The notes beneath the pieces were generated by a model that worked only from the letters and a program-made list of their open reading frames with translations, had not been told where the DNA came from and did not search any database. From Actinoplanes auranticolor (GTDB taxonomy: Bacteria > Actinomycetota > Actinomycetes > Mycobacteriales > Micromonosporaceae): a DNA stretch of 64,000 bases. Within the stretch, counting starts at the first letter, position 1. The number at the start of each line of letters is the position of its first letter. Shown here in pieces: positions 57,119-64,000 of the stretch. The stretch lies in the NCBI RefSeq assembly GCF_018332655.1, contig NZ_BOQL01000003.1, positions 1 to 64,000 of the forward strand, read 5' to 3'. The translations under genes were made by a program, and so were the position numbers.

Positions 57119-58708
57119 GTGACTTCGGCGACAGCTGAAACTGAGATCAGCGCAGACATCCCTGCGGACGAGCCACCGGACGCCACGGCGGCCACCGGCT
57201 CCGGGGGCGTGCCCGATGCGGTACGCCGCCGGCTGGCCACCCTCGACCGGTGGTGGAACCCGTACTCGTGGCTGGTCACCGGGGTGATCGTGGCGATCGC
57301 CGCGATCCTGCGGCTGGTCGGGCTGACCAAGCCGAAGGGGTACATCTTCGACGAGGTCTACTACCCGACCGACGCCTGGGACATGTTGCAGCACGGCGTG
57401 GAGTGGGACGAGAAGACCAACGGCCCCGCGTACGTGGTGCATCCCCCGCTGGGCAAGTGGCTGATCGCGCTGGGCGAGAAGGCGTTCGGCAACAACGAGC
57501 TGGGCTGGCGGATCTCGGGCGCGATCGCCGGCACCCTGATGATCCTGATCCTGATCCGGATCGCCTACCGGCTGTTCCACTCGATCGTGCTGGCCGGCAT
57601 CGCGGGTCTGCTGATGACCCTGGACGGCTTCCAGCTGGTGCTGTCCCGCACGTCGCTGCTGGACATCTTCCTGGGGCTGTTCATCCTGGCCACCTTCGGG
57701 GCGCTGGTGCTGGACCGCGACCACTACCGCCGGCGCTGGCTCCGGGCTCTGGAGAACGGCTACGACCCGGCGAGCGCCCGCGGCCTGCCCCGCGTGTTCC
57801 CGTGGTGGCTGCTCGCCGCCGGGGTGCTCTTCGGCATGGCCTGCGGCGTCAAGTGGAGTGCGCTGTTCTTCGCGCCCTTCTACGGCCTGCTGGTGATCGT
57901 GTGGCGGACCCAGGCGCGGCGCTCGGCGGGCGTGCGCCGGCCTCTGCGGCGCGGCCTGCTCGGCGACCTCGGTTACCTGGTGCTGAGCTTCGTCCTGACG
58001 ATCATCTTCTACCTGGCCTCGTGGACCGGCTGGTTCGTCACCGACACCGGGTACTTCCGGCACTACCGGGAGGCCAACGGGCTCAGCGAGCCGCCGATCC
58101 TGGGGCCCCTGCTGAACCTGCTGCACTACCACTCGGAGGCGTACAACTTCCACAGCGGACTGACCGACCGGCACGTGTACCAGTCCTGGCCCTGGCAGTG
58201 GCTGCTGCTGGGCCGTCCGGTGGCGTTCTACTGGAACGGCAACGGCAGCTGCGGGGCGCCGAGCTGCGCCGCCGAGATTCTGCTGCTGGGCACGCCGGTC
58301 CTGTGGTGGTCGTTCCTGCCCGCGCTGGCCGCGCTGGTCTGGTTCGGCATCGCCCGGCGGGACTGGCGGGCCTTCGCCATCGGTACGGGCGTGGTGGCCG
58401 GCCTGCTGCCGTGGTTCTACTTCGCGCTGGCCGACGGCCGGACCATGTTCGCGTTCTACGTGCTGCCGGCGCTGCCGTTCCTGATCCTGGCCGTCGTGTA
58501 CGTGCTCGGCGCGATCATGACGCCACCGGACGGGATAGCCACGGGCGCCGGGCGTACGGACAGACAGCTGGTCGGCACGGTGGTGGCGGGCGTCTACGTG
58601 CTGCTGGTCGCCCTCTGCTTCGCGTACTTCTATCCGATCTTCGTGGGCCACCTGATCCCCTACGCCGACTGGTCGGCGCGGATGTGGCTCGGTGGCCGCT
58701 GGATCTAG
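57119..58708 (+). CDS. pmt: protein O-mannosyltransferase (GT39)
   Basis: A 529-residue polytopic membrane enzyme that transfers mannose from polyprenyl phosphate to Ser/Thr of exported proteins. It has the catalytic Asp-Glu pair in the first loop (GYIFDEVYYPTDAW), HPPLGKWLIALGEKAFG, about ten helices, and the conserved HSEAYNFHSGLTDRHVYQSWPW region. Start GTG 57119; the longer frame from 56771 is a shadow of rsmI. Potential substrates in this window are the Thr/Pro-rich secreted proteins. Confidence 0.94.
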   Translation: MTSATAETEISADIPADEPPDATAATGSGGVPDAVRRRLATLDRWWNPYSWLVTGVIVAIAAILRLVGLTKPKGYIFDEVYYPTDAWDMLQHGVEWDEKTNGPAYVVHPPLGKWLIALGEKAFGNNELGWRISGAIAGTLMILILIRIAYRLFHSIVLAGIAGLLMTLDGFQLVLSRTSLLDIFLGLFILATFGALVLDRDHYRRRWLRALENGYDPASARGLPRVFPWWLLAAGVLFGMACGVKWSALFFAPFYGLLVIVWRTQARRSAGVRRPLRRGLLGDLGYLVLSFVLTIIFYLASWTGWFVTDTGYFRHYREANGLSEPPILGPLLNLLHYHSEAYNFHSGLTDRHVYQSWPWQWLLLGRPVAFYWNGNGSCGAPSCAAEILLLGTPVLWWSFLPALAALVWFGIARRDWRAFAIGTGVVAGLLPWFYFALADGRTMFAFYVLPALPFLILAVVYVLGAIMTPPDGIATGAGRTDRQLVGTVVAGVYVLLVALCFAYFYPIFVGHLIPYADWSARMWLGGRWI

Positions 58709-58721
58709 CGACCGGATACGC

Positions 58722-58754
58722 GAAACGCCCGTCGCGGTCAGCGGCGGGCGTTTC
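58722..58754 (+). terminator. terminator of pmt
   Basis: GAAACGCCCG (58722-58731) and CGGGCGTTTC (58745-58754) form a 10-bp stem with a 13-nt loop, 14 bp after the pmt stop. Confidence 0.8.
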
Positions 58755-59250
58755 TCGTGGAACAACTCCTGAGACAAGGTGCGCGCCCCGATCGCCTGCC
58801 ACGGGGGAAGCGGGCGATAGAGGCGCGCATGAAGAAGCTTAACGACAGCCGATGGCGGACACAACGGGTGGACTTACTCAGTTGCCGGGAAAGTTGCCGC
58901 GGCTCGTCATCAGACTGTGACCAGGCGCGTACGTCGCGTCCGCCACTGACAAAAGGGGCAAAGCGCTATATTGGTTTTAATGTTACTTATCCCCTGGTGA
59001 AAGCCATTCGGATAATGGCTCGGACGACAGTCAGGAATGCGACAGCAATTCGTCGGCGAAAACGGCGTAACCTTTGCCTTCGGCGCCATTGCCCGCAGGT
59101 CAGCGCGGCTCGCGAAAATGTCACGCACACCATTTCCAGCAGGTCAAACGTGAAGCCTCACCGTTTCGGCTGATTCCGGTCCCACGTTCGGCGGTCATCA
59201 GTTCCGGTGACTGCCGTCAAGATCGCCGTAGATGTTTCTAAGCTCGCCGC
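58755..59250. other. AT-richer spacer; no gene seen
   Basis: About 500 bp with the lowest GC of the window between roughly 58,940 and 59,060 (ATATTGGTTTTAATGTTACTT). It contains a 7-bp hairpin, AGCCATT-CGGAT-AATGGCT (59002-59020). Frames across it show no protein-like pattern. It could hold a promoter region or a small RNA for the downstream surface operon. Confidence 0.45.
59239..59244 (+). promoter_or_regulatory. -10 hexamer of leaderless promoter (surface operon)
   Basis: TAAGCT ends 6 nt before GTG 59251. Confidence 0.45.
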
Positions 59251-60192
59251 GTGACATTGCAGGAGCCCCAAAACCCGCCAATCGCCGACGTCGACATGCC
59301 TGACACCGAGGTGATCGTCGTCGCGCATCCCTCGCCGGTGTTCGTGGACTCGACCGGCCGCCGCAGCCGCATGCTGCGCCGGGTCGCGTACGGCTTCGGT
59401 GCCCTCTGCATGGTCTACGGGGGACTCGTCAGCGTCAGTCTGGCCGGCGGACCGGTCAGCTCGAGCGCCGTCCTGCCCCTGCCCGACCTCGCCGACGGCG
59501 ACGAGGAGGACCTGGTCGTGGCCCGGCCGAGCCCGGCTCCCGAGCCGGTCGCCGCCCGCACCAGCACCCCGCCGATCCTGGAGGTGCTTCCCCGGCGCGG
59601 GCTGCCGGTCGCCCAGCCACGGCAGGAGCGCGCGGTCACACCGCGCGCCACCGCGTCCTCCCGGCCGGCCCGCACGCCGGCGCCCCGGCCGACGACGAAG
59701 AAGCCCACGACGACCACGCCCAAGCCGGTCGAGTCGGCCACGACCAAGCCGACGACGCCGACGACCACCCCGACCTCCACCGAACCCACGCCTCCGCCGA
59801 TCGCGCCGGTCCCCCCGGTGCCACCAGCTCCTCCGGCCGGCGGCGGCCAGGGTGGCGGCGGACAGACCGACGGCGGCCAGGGCAGCAGCGGCGGCCAAGA
59901 CGGTGGCGGCCAAGGCAGCGGCGGCGGACAGGGCGGCGGTGGGCAGACCGACAGCGAGCCGGGCGGCGGCGGGAGCGGCGGGCAGGGCGGCGGCTCGGCG
60001 GACGAGCAGCCGGACACCAAGGCGCCCGAGGCACCCGCCCGGGAGGAGCCGGTCCCGCCCGCCGTGACCAGCCCGGTGAAGGTCTCCGTCCCGGTGGCCG
60101 GCAAGCCCGCAGTCACCGTCCGGGTCGGGGCGGCCGACGCCGGCGCCGACGCCACCGAGGAGCCGGAGCCCAGCGACGGGGACGCTGCATGA
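59251..60192 (+). CDS. single-pass membrane protein with Pro/Thr- and Gly/Gln-rich stalk
   Basis: A 313-residue protein starting at GTG 59251. A cytosolic N-terminus of about 42 residues is followed by one hydrophobic segment (VAYGFGALCMVYGGLVSVSLAGG), then an extracellular stalk: Pro/Thr/Lys-rich (about 125-195) and a Gly/Gln repeat region (GGGQGGGGQTDGG type, about 197-255). The last 50 residues are Pro/Ala/Val-rich. It overlaps the deacetylase/synthase gene by 4 nt, so the two are produced together; a scaffold or cell-wall-spanning partner is plausible. No family recognised. Confidence 0.78.
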   Translation: MTLQEPQNPPIADVDMPDTEVIVVAHPSPVFVDSTGRRSRMLRRVAYGFGALCMVYGGLVSVSLAGGPVSSSAVLPLPDLADGDEEDLVVARPSPAPEPVAARTSTPPILEVLPRRGLPVAQPRQERAVTPRATASSRPARTPAPRPTTKKPTTTTPKPVESATTKPTTPTTTPTSTEPTPPPIAPVPPVPPAPPAGGGQGGGGQTDGGQGSSGGQDGGGQGSGGGQGGGGQTDSEPGGGGSGGQGGGSADEQPDTKAPEAPAREEPVPPAVTSPVKVSVPVAGKPAVTVRVGAADAGADATEEPEPSDGDAA

Positions 60193-62624
60193 CGCGCCCA
60201 CCGGTCCGCCGTAACCGCAACCGCGGCCGCTCGCGCCGCCGGCTGCTGCCGCGCCCCCGGGTCCTGCTCGGCACGCTGCTGATCAGCCTGTTCGTCGGCG
60301 TGCTGGTGGTCCAGGCCTACATCAACGCCGAGTTCACCGGCGACCACGTCGAGTCCGAGGTCGGCGACCAGGCCGGCGTCCCGGCCGCCATCCGCAGCGG
60401 CGGGCCGATCATCAACACCACCGGCGGCCAGGAGAGCTCCAACCGGCTGCCGGAGCGCACCATCGCGCTCACCTTCGACGACGGTCCCGATCCGGAGTGG
60501 ACGCCGCAGGTCCTCCAGGTGCTCAAGGAGAACGACGCGCACGGCACGTTCTTCGTCGTCGGTTCCGAGGTGGCCCGCAACCCGGAGCTGACCCGGAAGA
60601 TCACCGCCGACGGCAACGAGCTGGGCCTGCACACGTTCACCCACCCGAACATGCAGCGGCTGGCCCCGTGGCGGCGCACCTTCGAGCTGTCGCAGACCCA
60701 GGTCGCCATCGCCCGCGCCGCGAACGTGCGCACCAACCTCGTGCGGTTCCCGTACTCGTCGAAACCGCAGGCCATCGACGACGTGAACTGGCGCATCGTC
60801 AAGGAGGCCGGCAAGCAGGGCTACCTGGTCGTGGTCAACGACCTGGACAGCGAGGACTGGCAGCGGCCCGGCGTCGCGCAGATCGTGCGCAACGCGACCC
60901 CACCGGCCGACAGCTCCGCGGTCATCCTGTTCCACGACGCGGGTGGCGACCGGTCCCAGACGCTGGCGGCGCTGCGAGTGTTCATCCCGATGATGAAGGA
61001 GCGCGGCTACCGGTTCACCACCGTCACCGAGGGCCTCAACCTGTCCATCGCGGACCAGGGCAAGGACAGCGCCGCGGCGGTGCCGCTGCTGCCGGTGAAC
61101 CCCGAGGCCGGCAACACGGACCGGCTGCGCGGGGCGGGGCTGCTGTGGACCGTACGGCTGGCCGACGGCCTGGTCTGGGCCCTGGCCGGACTGTTCCTGG
61201 TGGTCGGGCTGCTGACCATCGGCCGTACGGCATTGCTGCTCGCCCTGGCCACCCGGCACGCCCGGCAGCGCCGCCGGCCCGGCTGGTCCTGGGGACCGCC
61301 GGTCACCGAACCGGTCTCGGTCATCGTGCCCGCCTACAACGAGAAGGAGGGCATCGAGGCCGCCGTCCGGTCGCTGGCCGGCGGCGACTACCCGGACGTC
61401 GAGGTGGTGGTGGTCGACGACGGCTCCACCGACGGCACCGCCGCGATCGTGGAGCGGCTCGGACTGCCCAACGTCCGGGTCATCCGGGTGCCCAACGGCG
61501 GCAAGGCGAACGCCCTGAACACCGGGATCGCGCTGGCCCGCCACGACCTCATCGTCACCGTCGACGGCGACACCATCTTCGAGCCGGACTCGATCCGGAT
61601 GCTGGTGCAGCCGTTCGCCGATCCGGCGGTCGGCGCGGTGGCCGGCAACGTCAAGGTCGGCAACCGCCAGACGCTGGTCGCGGCCTGGCAGCACATCGAG
61701 TACGTGATCGGCTTCAACCTCGACCGCCGCCTGTACGAGGTGCTCAACTGCATGCCGACCGTGCCCGGGGCGATCGGCGCGTTCCGCCGTGCGGCGCTCG
61801 ACCAGGTCGGCGGGATCAGCGACGAGACGCTGGCCGAGGACACCGACGTGACGATGGCGCTGTGCCGGGCCGGCTGGCGGGTCGTCTACGAGGAGCGGGC
61901 CAAGGCCTGGACCGAGGCGCCGACGACGCTGGAGCAGCTCTACCGCCAGCGGTACCGGTGGAGCTACGGGACCATGCAGGCGATGTGGAAGCACCGCCGG
62001 GCGCTGACCGACTCCGGCGACTCGGGCCGGTTCGGCCGGGTCGGGCTGCCGTTCCTCGCCCTGTTCGGGGTGGCGCTGCCGCTGCTGGCCCCGGTCATCG
62101 ACATCATGCTGCTGTACGGCCTGGTGTTCTGGAAGCTCGGCGCGACGATGTCCGCCTGGGGGCTGATGCTGGCCCTGCAGCTGTTCACCGCGGCCGTGGC
62201 GTTCCGCTTCGACCACGAGTCGCTGCGCCCGCTCTGGCGCCTGCCGCTGCAACAGTTCGCGTACCGGCAGCTGATGTACCTGGTGTTGATCCAGTCCGCG
62301 GTGACCGCCATGACCGGCGGCCGGCTGCGGTGGCACAAGCTGCACCGCGCCGGGCTCACCGGCGCGCGCGACCTCGCCGCGGAGGCTCCGATGATCCCGT
62401 TGATCCCGTCCGGCGTGCCCAGCCAGGGCATCGCCCCCGCCGTCGACACCTGGCCGCCGGTGCTGGGTCAGGTGCACGACCCGGCCCACCCGGCGACGGG
62501 CCGCGCCACGGCACGTCCCCCGGTGCCGAGCCAGGCACCGGCGCCGTACGAGCCCGAAGACATGCCGTCAGCCGGCTCGCCCCCGGGCGGCGGTTCCGGC
62601 CCTGTGGTTACCCGCGGGGCCTGA
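60189..62624 (+). CDS. fused polysaccharide deacetylase / family 2 glycosyltransferase
   Basis: An 811-residue bifunctional membrane protein. A membrane helix lies near residues 26-45. The NodB-type deacetylase domain (about 85-290) has metal motif TFDDGPD, HTFTH, RFPYS and a terminal LFHDAGG. Two helices follow, then a processive GT2 domain (about 370-610) with VVVDDGSTDG, VTVDGDT, AEDTDV and QRYRW, as in hyaluronan/chitin/PgaC-type synthases, and further helices. The C-terminal 90 residues are Pro-rich. The pairing suggests synthesis and partial de-N-acetylation of a beta-linked amino-sugar polymer. Coupled by ATGA overlap to the preceding gene. Confidence 0.92.
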   Translation: MTRPPVRRNRNRGRSRRRLLPRPRVLLGTLLISLFVGVLVVQAYINAEFTGDHVESEVGDQAGVPAAIRSGGPIINTTGGQESSNRLPERTIALTFDDGPDPEWTPQVLQVLKENDAHGTFFVVGSEVARNPELTRKITADGNELGLHTFTHPNMQRLAPWRRTFELSQTQVAIARAANVRTNLVRFPYSSKPQAIDDVNWRIVKEAGKQGYLVVVNDLDSEDWQRPGVAQIVRNATPPADSSAVILFHDAGGDRSQTLAALRVFIPMMKERGYRFTTVTEGLNLSIADQGKDSAAAVPLLPVNPEAGNTDRLRGAGLLWTVRLADGLVWALAGLFLVVGLLTIGRTALLLALATRHARQRRRPGWSWGPPVTEPVSVIVPAYNEKEGIEAAVRSLAGGDYPDVEVVVVDDGSTDGTAAIVERLGLPNVRVIRVPNGGKANALNTGIALARHDLIVTVDGDTIFEPDSIRMLVQPFADPAVGAVAGNVKVGNRQTLVAAWQHIEYVIGFNLDRRLYEVLNCMPTVPGAIGAFRRAALDQVGGISDETLAEDTDVTMALCRAGWRVVYEERAKAWTEAPTTLEQLYRQRYRWSYGTMQAMWKHRRALTDSGDSGRFGRVGLPFLALFGVALPLLAPVIDIMLLYGLVFWKLGATMSAWGLMLALQLFTAAVAFRFDHESLRPLWRLPLQQFAYRQLMYLVLIQSAVTAMTGGRLRWHKLHRAGLTGARDLAAEAPMIPLIPSGVPSQGIAPAVDTWPPVLGQVHDPAHPATGRATARPPVPSQAPAPYEPEDMPSAGSPPGGGSGPVVTRGA

Positions 62625-62636
62625 GAAAGGGGTCTC

Positions 62637-62667
62637 GCACCCGCCCGAACTGCAGCCGGGCGGGTGC
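62637..62667. terminator. bidirectional terminator
   Basis: GCACCCGCCCG (62637-62647) and CGGGCGGGTGC (62657-62667) form an 11-bp stem with a 9-nt loop between convergent genes. Confidence 0.8.
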
Positions 62668-62684
62668 GGGGCCCGCGTCGTTCG

Positions 62685-63908
62685 TCAGGCGTCGATGAGC
62701 TCGCGCTCGGCGAACGGGAACACCACGTGCAGCGACGTCCCGTCACCGGGACGGTCGGAGAGCGCCACCGTCGCGTGGTGGGCGTCCAGGACCCGCTTGG
62801 CCACAGCCAGCCCCTGGTCCGGGCCGTGCAGGGCCGCCGGGTTGGCGATCGCGCCGTAGTAGAGGTGCGGGAACAGGTCCGGGCGCATCCCGTCCGGCAT
62901 GTCCATGTCGTCGAGCCGCACGGTGGGACCGGACTCGATCTCGGTGCCGACCCGGACCCGGCCACCGGCCGGGGTGTACTTGACCGCCGCGAACAGCAGG
63001 TGCATGAGGACCTGCTCGAGGCGTACGGGATCGGCGATGATCGGCAGCGACGGGCCGCCGGCCTGGTTGAGGATCCAGATCTGCTTGGTCGCCGCGATCG
63101 GCCGGATCGCCTCGACGGCCCGCTGGGTCAGCCGGGTCAGGTCGATCTGGCGCATGTGCAGGCTGTCGGCACCGCTGCCCACCTCGGCCATCGATCCCAG
63201 GTGGTCCAGCAGGTCGCTGAACCCGCGCACGTGGGCCGCGGTGGCCCGGCCGACGAGATCGGCCAGCTCGGCGTCGTGGTGACCGGTGTTGCCGAGGTCC
63301 GCCAGGTACGAGCGCATCAGCCGCAGTGGCGCGCGCAGCTCCCCGCCGACGAGCCCGGCCAGGTCGTCCTTGCGGCGTTCCAGCTCCTGCAGGCGGGCGG
63401 TGGTGTTGGCCAGGGCGCTCGCGTACCGGCGCAGCTCCAGCTGCGAGGTGACCTGCCGGGCCAGCGCCCGCAGCGCCTGCACCTGCTCGACGTCGAGCTT
63501 GCGGGGCCGGGAGTCCATCACGCACAGGGTGCCGAGCGCGAAGCCGTCGCTCGTGATCAGCGGCGCCCCGGCGTAGAAACGGATCCCGTCGTCCGCGCCG
63601 GCCGCCGGGTTGTCCGCGAACCGCGGATCCTCGCGGACGTCGGGCACCACGAGCACGTCCTTGCCGAGGATGGCGTGACCGCAGAACGACAGGTCGCGCG
63701 GCGTCTCGGTGAGATCGGTGCCGATCTTGGCCTTGAACCACTGGCGATCGATGTCGATGAGGCTGACCAGGGACATCGGCACGTCACAGACCGTCGCGGC
63801 GAGCTTGACGATGTCGTCGAAGTCGCTCTCGGGCGCGGTGTCGAGCACGTGCAGTTCATAGAGGGCGGCGAGCCGGTCGGCTTCGTTGCCGGGCAGGGGT
63901 GCTGGCAT
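62685..63908 (-). CDS. GAF-domain protein with degenerate histidine-kinase module
   Basis: A 407-residue cytosolic protein from ATG 63908 (AGGAGG 7 nt upstream). An N-terminal GAF domain (about 20-160) has the phytochrome-like motif VSLIDIDRQWFKAKIG and SFCGHAIL. A coiled coil leads into a dimerisation helix pair, but the phospho-accepting His is replaced: GGELRAPLRLM instead of SHELRxPL. The ATPase-like domain is also degenerate: the N box reads LLFAAVKYTP without its Asn, and the DxGxG box reads DDMDMPDGM. It still folds like a kinase by pattern (GLAVAKRVLDAHHATVAL, DGTSLHVVFPF). Probably a non-catalytic sensor or scaffold. Confidence 0.88.
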   Translation of the reverse strand: MPAPLPGNEADRLAALYELHVLDTAPESDFDDIVKLAATVCDVPMSLVSLIDIDRQWFKAKIGTDLTETPRDLSFCGHAILGKDVLVVPDVREDPRFADNPAAGADDGIRFYAGAPLITSDGFALGTLCVMDSRPRKLDVEQVQALRALARQVTSQLELRRYASALANTTARLQELERRKDDLAGLVGGELRAPLRLMRSYLADLGNTGHHDAELADLVGRATAAHVRGFSDLLDHLGSMAEVGSGADSLHMRQIDLTRLTQRAVEAIRPIAATKQIWILNQAGGPSLPIIADPVRLEQVLMHLLFAAVKYTPAGGRVRVGTEIESGPTVRLDDMDMPDGMRPDLFPHLYYGAIANPAALHGPDQGLAVAKRVLDAHHATVALSDRPGDGTSLHVVFPFAERELIDA

Positions 63909-64000
63909 GACTGTCACCTCCTGGAGACACTCCAGGAATACCACCCGAAAGTAGCAATGCGCCCTTTTTGCCAGCTTCCGCTCCCGGGTGGCTCAGGACG

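Noticed and set aside
58757-59173. 138-codon frame in the spacer after pmt
   Set aside because: It runs through the pmt terminator region and the AT-rich spacer with Arg/Ser/Thr-rich sequence and no family features.
59415-62489. 1024-codon minus-strand frame opposite the surface-polymer operon
   Set aside because: Shadow of two strongly supported plus-strand genes; composition is His/Gln/Arg/Val-rich as expected for the complement of GC-rich codons.

Overview
The window reads as a chromosomal segment of a high-GC actinomycete. Three things point to Micromonosporaceae such as Actinoplanes: a complete roadblock-type conservon, the gene order pmt/rsmI/metG/tatD/rsmA/ispE ... TetR/tRNA-Gln/glmU/prs/rplY/pth (the order known from Mycobacterium Rv1002c-Rv1019), and frequent GTG starts with 4-nt stop/start overlaps. 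The placement is inference; no marker gene is present.

Layout. 0-2 kb: a DUF1963 gene, then about 0.9 kb of non-coding DNA with a C-rich half and a G-rich half carrying an array of 26 octamers. 2-7.1 kb (minus): the conservon cvnA-B-C-D, a membrane sensor kinase-like protein with its roadblock, DUF742 and GTPase partners, closed by a clear intrinsic terminator. 7.5-17.6 kb: nucleoside salvage, with adenosine deaminase, a complete BMP-type nucleoside ABC importer (lipoprotein, ATPase, two permeases), an extended cytidine deaminase and a pyrimidine-nucleoside phosphorylase; an RlmA-type methyltransferase and a DUF4272 gene lie between. 17.8-21.1 kb: small membrane and hypothetical proteins, a YihY protein, a 2H phosphoesterase and trpS. 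21.2-23.4 kb: galE-galK without galT.

23.4-32.4 kb (minus): an arabinan/arabinoside locus: LacI regulator, intracellular GH51 arabinofuranosidase, sugar importer (binding protein and two permeases, no ATPase), and two exported GH43 enzymes. A perfect 28-bp palindrome lies upstream of the operon and a related half-site upstream of lacI, which fits induction by relief of repression. 32.5-37.5 kb (minus): cysN, cysD, cysQ (sulfate activation and PAP turnover) below a polyprenyl glycosylphosphotransferase.

37.5-58.7 kb: the conserved housekeeping block pth, rplY, prs, glmU, tRNA-Gln, TetR, DUF4383, ABC-F, ispE, rsmA, tatD, metG, rsmI and pmt. It is interrupted by a gene with N-terminal HTH motifs and a LAGLIDADG-like C-terminus (between tRNA-Gln and TetR), a Uma2 gene (between rsmA and ispE) and a PKD-type secreted protein; rpfB is not at its usual place. 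58.7-64 kb: an AT-richer spacer, a Pro/Gly-rich surface protein overlapping a fused polysaccharide deacetylase/GT2 synthase, and a GAF protein that looks like a histidine kinase but lacks the phospho-accepting His and conserved ATP-binding boxes.

A theme across the window is a TANNNT-like -10 hexamer exactly 6 nt before the start codon of seven genes, which predicts leaderless mRNAs. No phage, insertion sequence, CRISPR array or biosynthetic cluster was seen.
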